From NCBI RefSeq assembly GCF_028553745.1, contig NZ_CP067130.1, positions 62,001 through 126,000 on the forward strand: DNA of 64,000 nucleotides, given 5' to 3'. The notes beneath the pieces are model-generated. The model did not search any database and had not been told where the DNA came from. It saw nothing but the letters and a program-made list of their open reading frames with translations. Origin of the DNA: Paracoccus seriniphilus. GTDB taxonomy: Bacteria > Pseudomonadota > Alphaproteobacteria > Rhodobacterales > Rhodobacteraceae. Both the position numbers and the translations under genes were made by a program. Positions 63,275-64,000 of the stretch are shown piece after piece (positions within the stretch are counted from its first letter, which is position 1; each line of letters opens with the position of its first letter).

Positions 63275-64000
63275 CCGACATTCCCTTGAGCAAGCGCCGT
63301 CCGATCCATGGCGTCGCGGTCGATCAGGGCAGCGGTCTGGCTACCGCCCTGCGTGAGGCCCGTGGCGCTGCGGCGCGTGATGATGATCTGTTCCGCTTCA
63401 AGCAGCTTGTGGCCCGCACCATGAGCGCCGAGGCCACGACGCTGTTGGTGGATGCCCAATACGGGCGGGCCTTGCTGCCCGAGATCGCCGCGTCCTGCCT
63501 GCCGATGCTGGCCTTCGAGGCCGATGTCTACAAGATCGTCAATGACGACCGCATCACCGTGCTGCCCGACAATCTGCAAGTGGCGGACTACCCTGCCTTG
63601 GGCGTCGATGTGCTGAAATTCTTTCTGTATTACGGCCCCAATGACGATCCCCGGATCAATGACCGCAAACATAAGCTGGTGCAGCAGATCGGCGAGCAAT
63701 GTCGCGAACATGGCATCAGCTTCCTGTTCGAGCCGATCGTCTATGACCGGGCCATCCCCGACAGCGCCTCGGCCGAATTCGCGGATCGGAAACCGGACCT
63801 GGTCGCCCGCGCCACGCGCATCTTTGCCCAGCCGGAATTCAATATCGCCATCCTCAAGGTCGAATTGCCGGTCAATCTCAATTTCGTCGAAGGGATCGGC
63901 ACGGCGCGGATAAGCCGCAAGGATGCCGAGGCCGCCTTCCGCAATGCCGCCGAAGCCGCCGGCAATGTGCCGCTGCTCTATCTCAGCGCCGGGGTCACGT
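63271..64000 (+). CDS. LacD-type (tagatose 1,6-diphosphate aldolase family) class I aldolase, 3' truncated by window edge
   Basis: The frame opens at the ATG overlapping the dhaK stop and is open to the end of the window (243 residues). It matches LacD and its relatives: VAVDQGSGLATALREARG near the N-terminus, LKFFLYYGPNDDPRINDRKHKLVQQIGEQC near 115-145, SFLFEPIVYDRAIP, the Schiff-base lysine Lys196 in ILKVELPVNLNFVEG, and LLYLSAGVT at the edge. Family members cleave ketose phosphates to DHAP and an aldehyde; the YihT branch uses sulfofructose phosphate. Here, next to a DhaK-type kinase, the natural substrate is probably a ketose 1-phosphate rather than a bisphosphate. Confidence 0.86.
   Translation, partial: MTDIPLSKRRPIHGVAVDQGSGLATALREARGAAARDDDLFRFKQLVARTMSAEATTLLVDAQYGRALLPEIAASCLPMLAFEADVYKIVNDDRITVLPDNLQVADYPALGVDVLKFFLYYGPNDDPRINDRKHKLVQQIGEQCREHGISFLFEPIVYDRAIPDSASAEFADRKPDLVARATRIFAQPEFNIAILKVELPVNLNFVEGIGTARISRKDAEAAFRNAAEAAGNVPLLYLSAGVT

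Overview
The window looks like part of a high-GC alphaproteobacterial genome, most like Rhodobacterales (Paracoccus-type). The basis is GC-rich third positions, very tight operons with ATGA overlaps, TRAP transporters, an IolC fused to a DUF2090 aldolase-like domain, and GlmU next to GlmS. I cannot tell chromosome from megaplasmid. No rRNA, tRNA or CRISPR array was found. Almost all of it is catabolic (accessory) gene content plus insertion-sequence debris.

Layout. 1-11.2 kb: an organic-acid catabolic cluster with the end of a fused TRAP permease, a two-subunit CoA-transferase, a CitE-like lyase, a nitronate-monooxygenase-type flavoprotein, an MmgE/PrpD protein, a zinc alcohol dehydrogenase, a TRAP DctPQM transporter and a succinate-semialdehyde-type dehydrogenase. 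11.2-13.2 kb: transposon debris including a multiply broken TniA/TnsB-like DDE transposase. 13.2-19.1 kb: a LysR regulator diverging from a cytosolic formylglycine-type sulfatase, followed by a complete polar-amino-acid-type ABC importer. 19.1-22.4 kb: nested insertion sequences (an IS110-family element inside an IS3-family orfB, next to an orphan IS3 orfA). 22.4-28.1 kb: amino-sugar nucleotide genes wecC and wecB, divergent from a C-terminally truncated glmU and an intact glmS. 28.2-33.1 kb: an AcoR-like regulator with a degenerate AAA+ domain, a flavin monooxygenase with an NTF2-like N-terminus, and a butanediol-dehydrogenase-like enzyme.

33.1-44.1 kb: a myo-inositol regulon with a LacI repressor, two identical palindromic operators, iolG, a three-gene sugar ABC importer, iolC(J), iolD, iolE and iolB. 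iolA is not present here. 44.1-48.9 kb: a very large RecB-like nuclease / RNase H-like / superfamily 1 helicase fusion, a 92-residue protein of unknown function and a divergent WYL regulator. 48.9-51.2 kb: a second LacI regulator diverging from a phytanoyl-CoA-dioxygenase-family enzyme. 51.4-56.3 kb: a MarR regulator translationally coupled to two secreted paralogous proteins (one with YHYH motifs), then a cytochrome b561 and a CPL-type P-type ATPase. 56.4-60.8 kb: an MFS / thiolase-like / DUF35 / acyl-CoA ligase operon. 60.9-64 kb: a ketose-epimerase-like protein, DhaL, DhaK and a LacD-type aldolase cut by the window edge. The last two operons share the same semi-palindrome in their promoters.

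How genes work together. The inositol block should import inositol and take it to 2-deoxy-5-keto-gluconate-6-phosphate and on to DHAP plus malonate semialdehyde. The sulfatase island should import a small sulfate (or phosphonate) ester and hydrolyse it in the cytoplasm. GlmS, WecB and WecC lie on the route to UDP-ManNAcA. The DhaKL/LacD block reads as a ketose pathway: epimerise, phosphorylate at C1, then aldol cleavage. The least described units are the sulfatase/ABC island, the DhaKL/LacD pathway with its shared operator, the nuclease-helicase/WYL locus, and the YHYH/b561/P-ATPase cluster.
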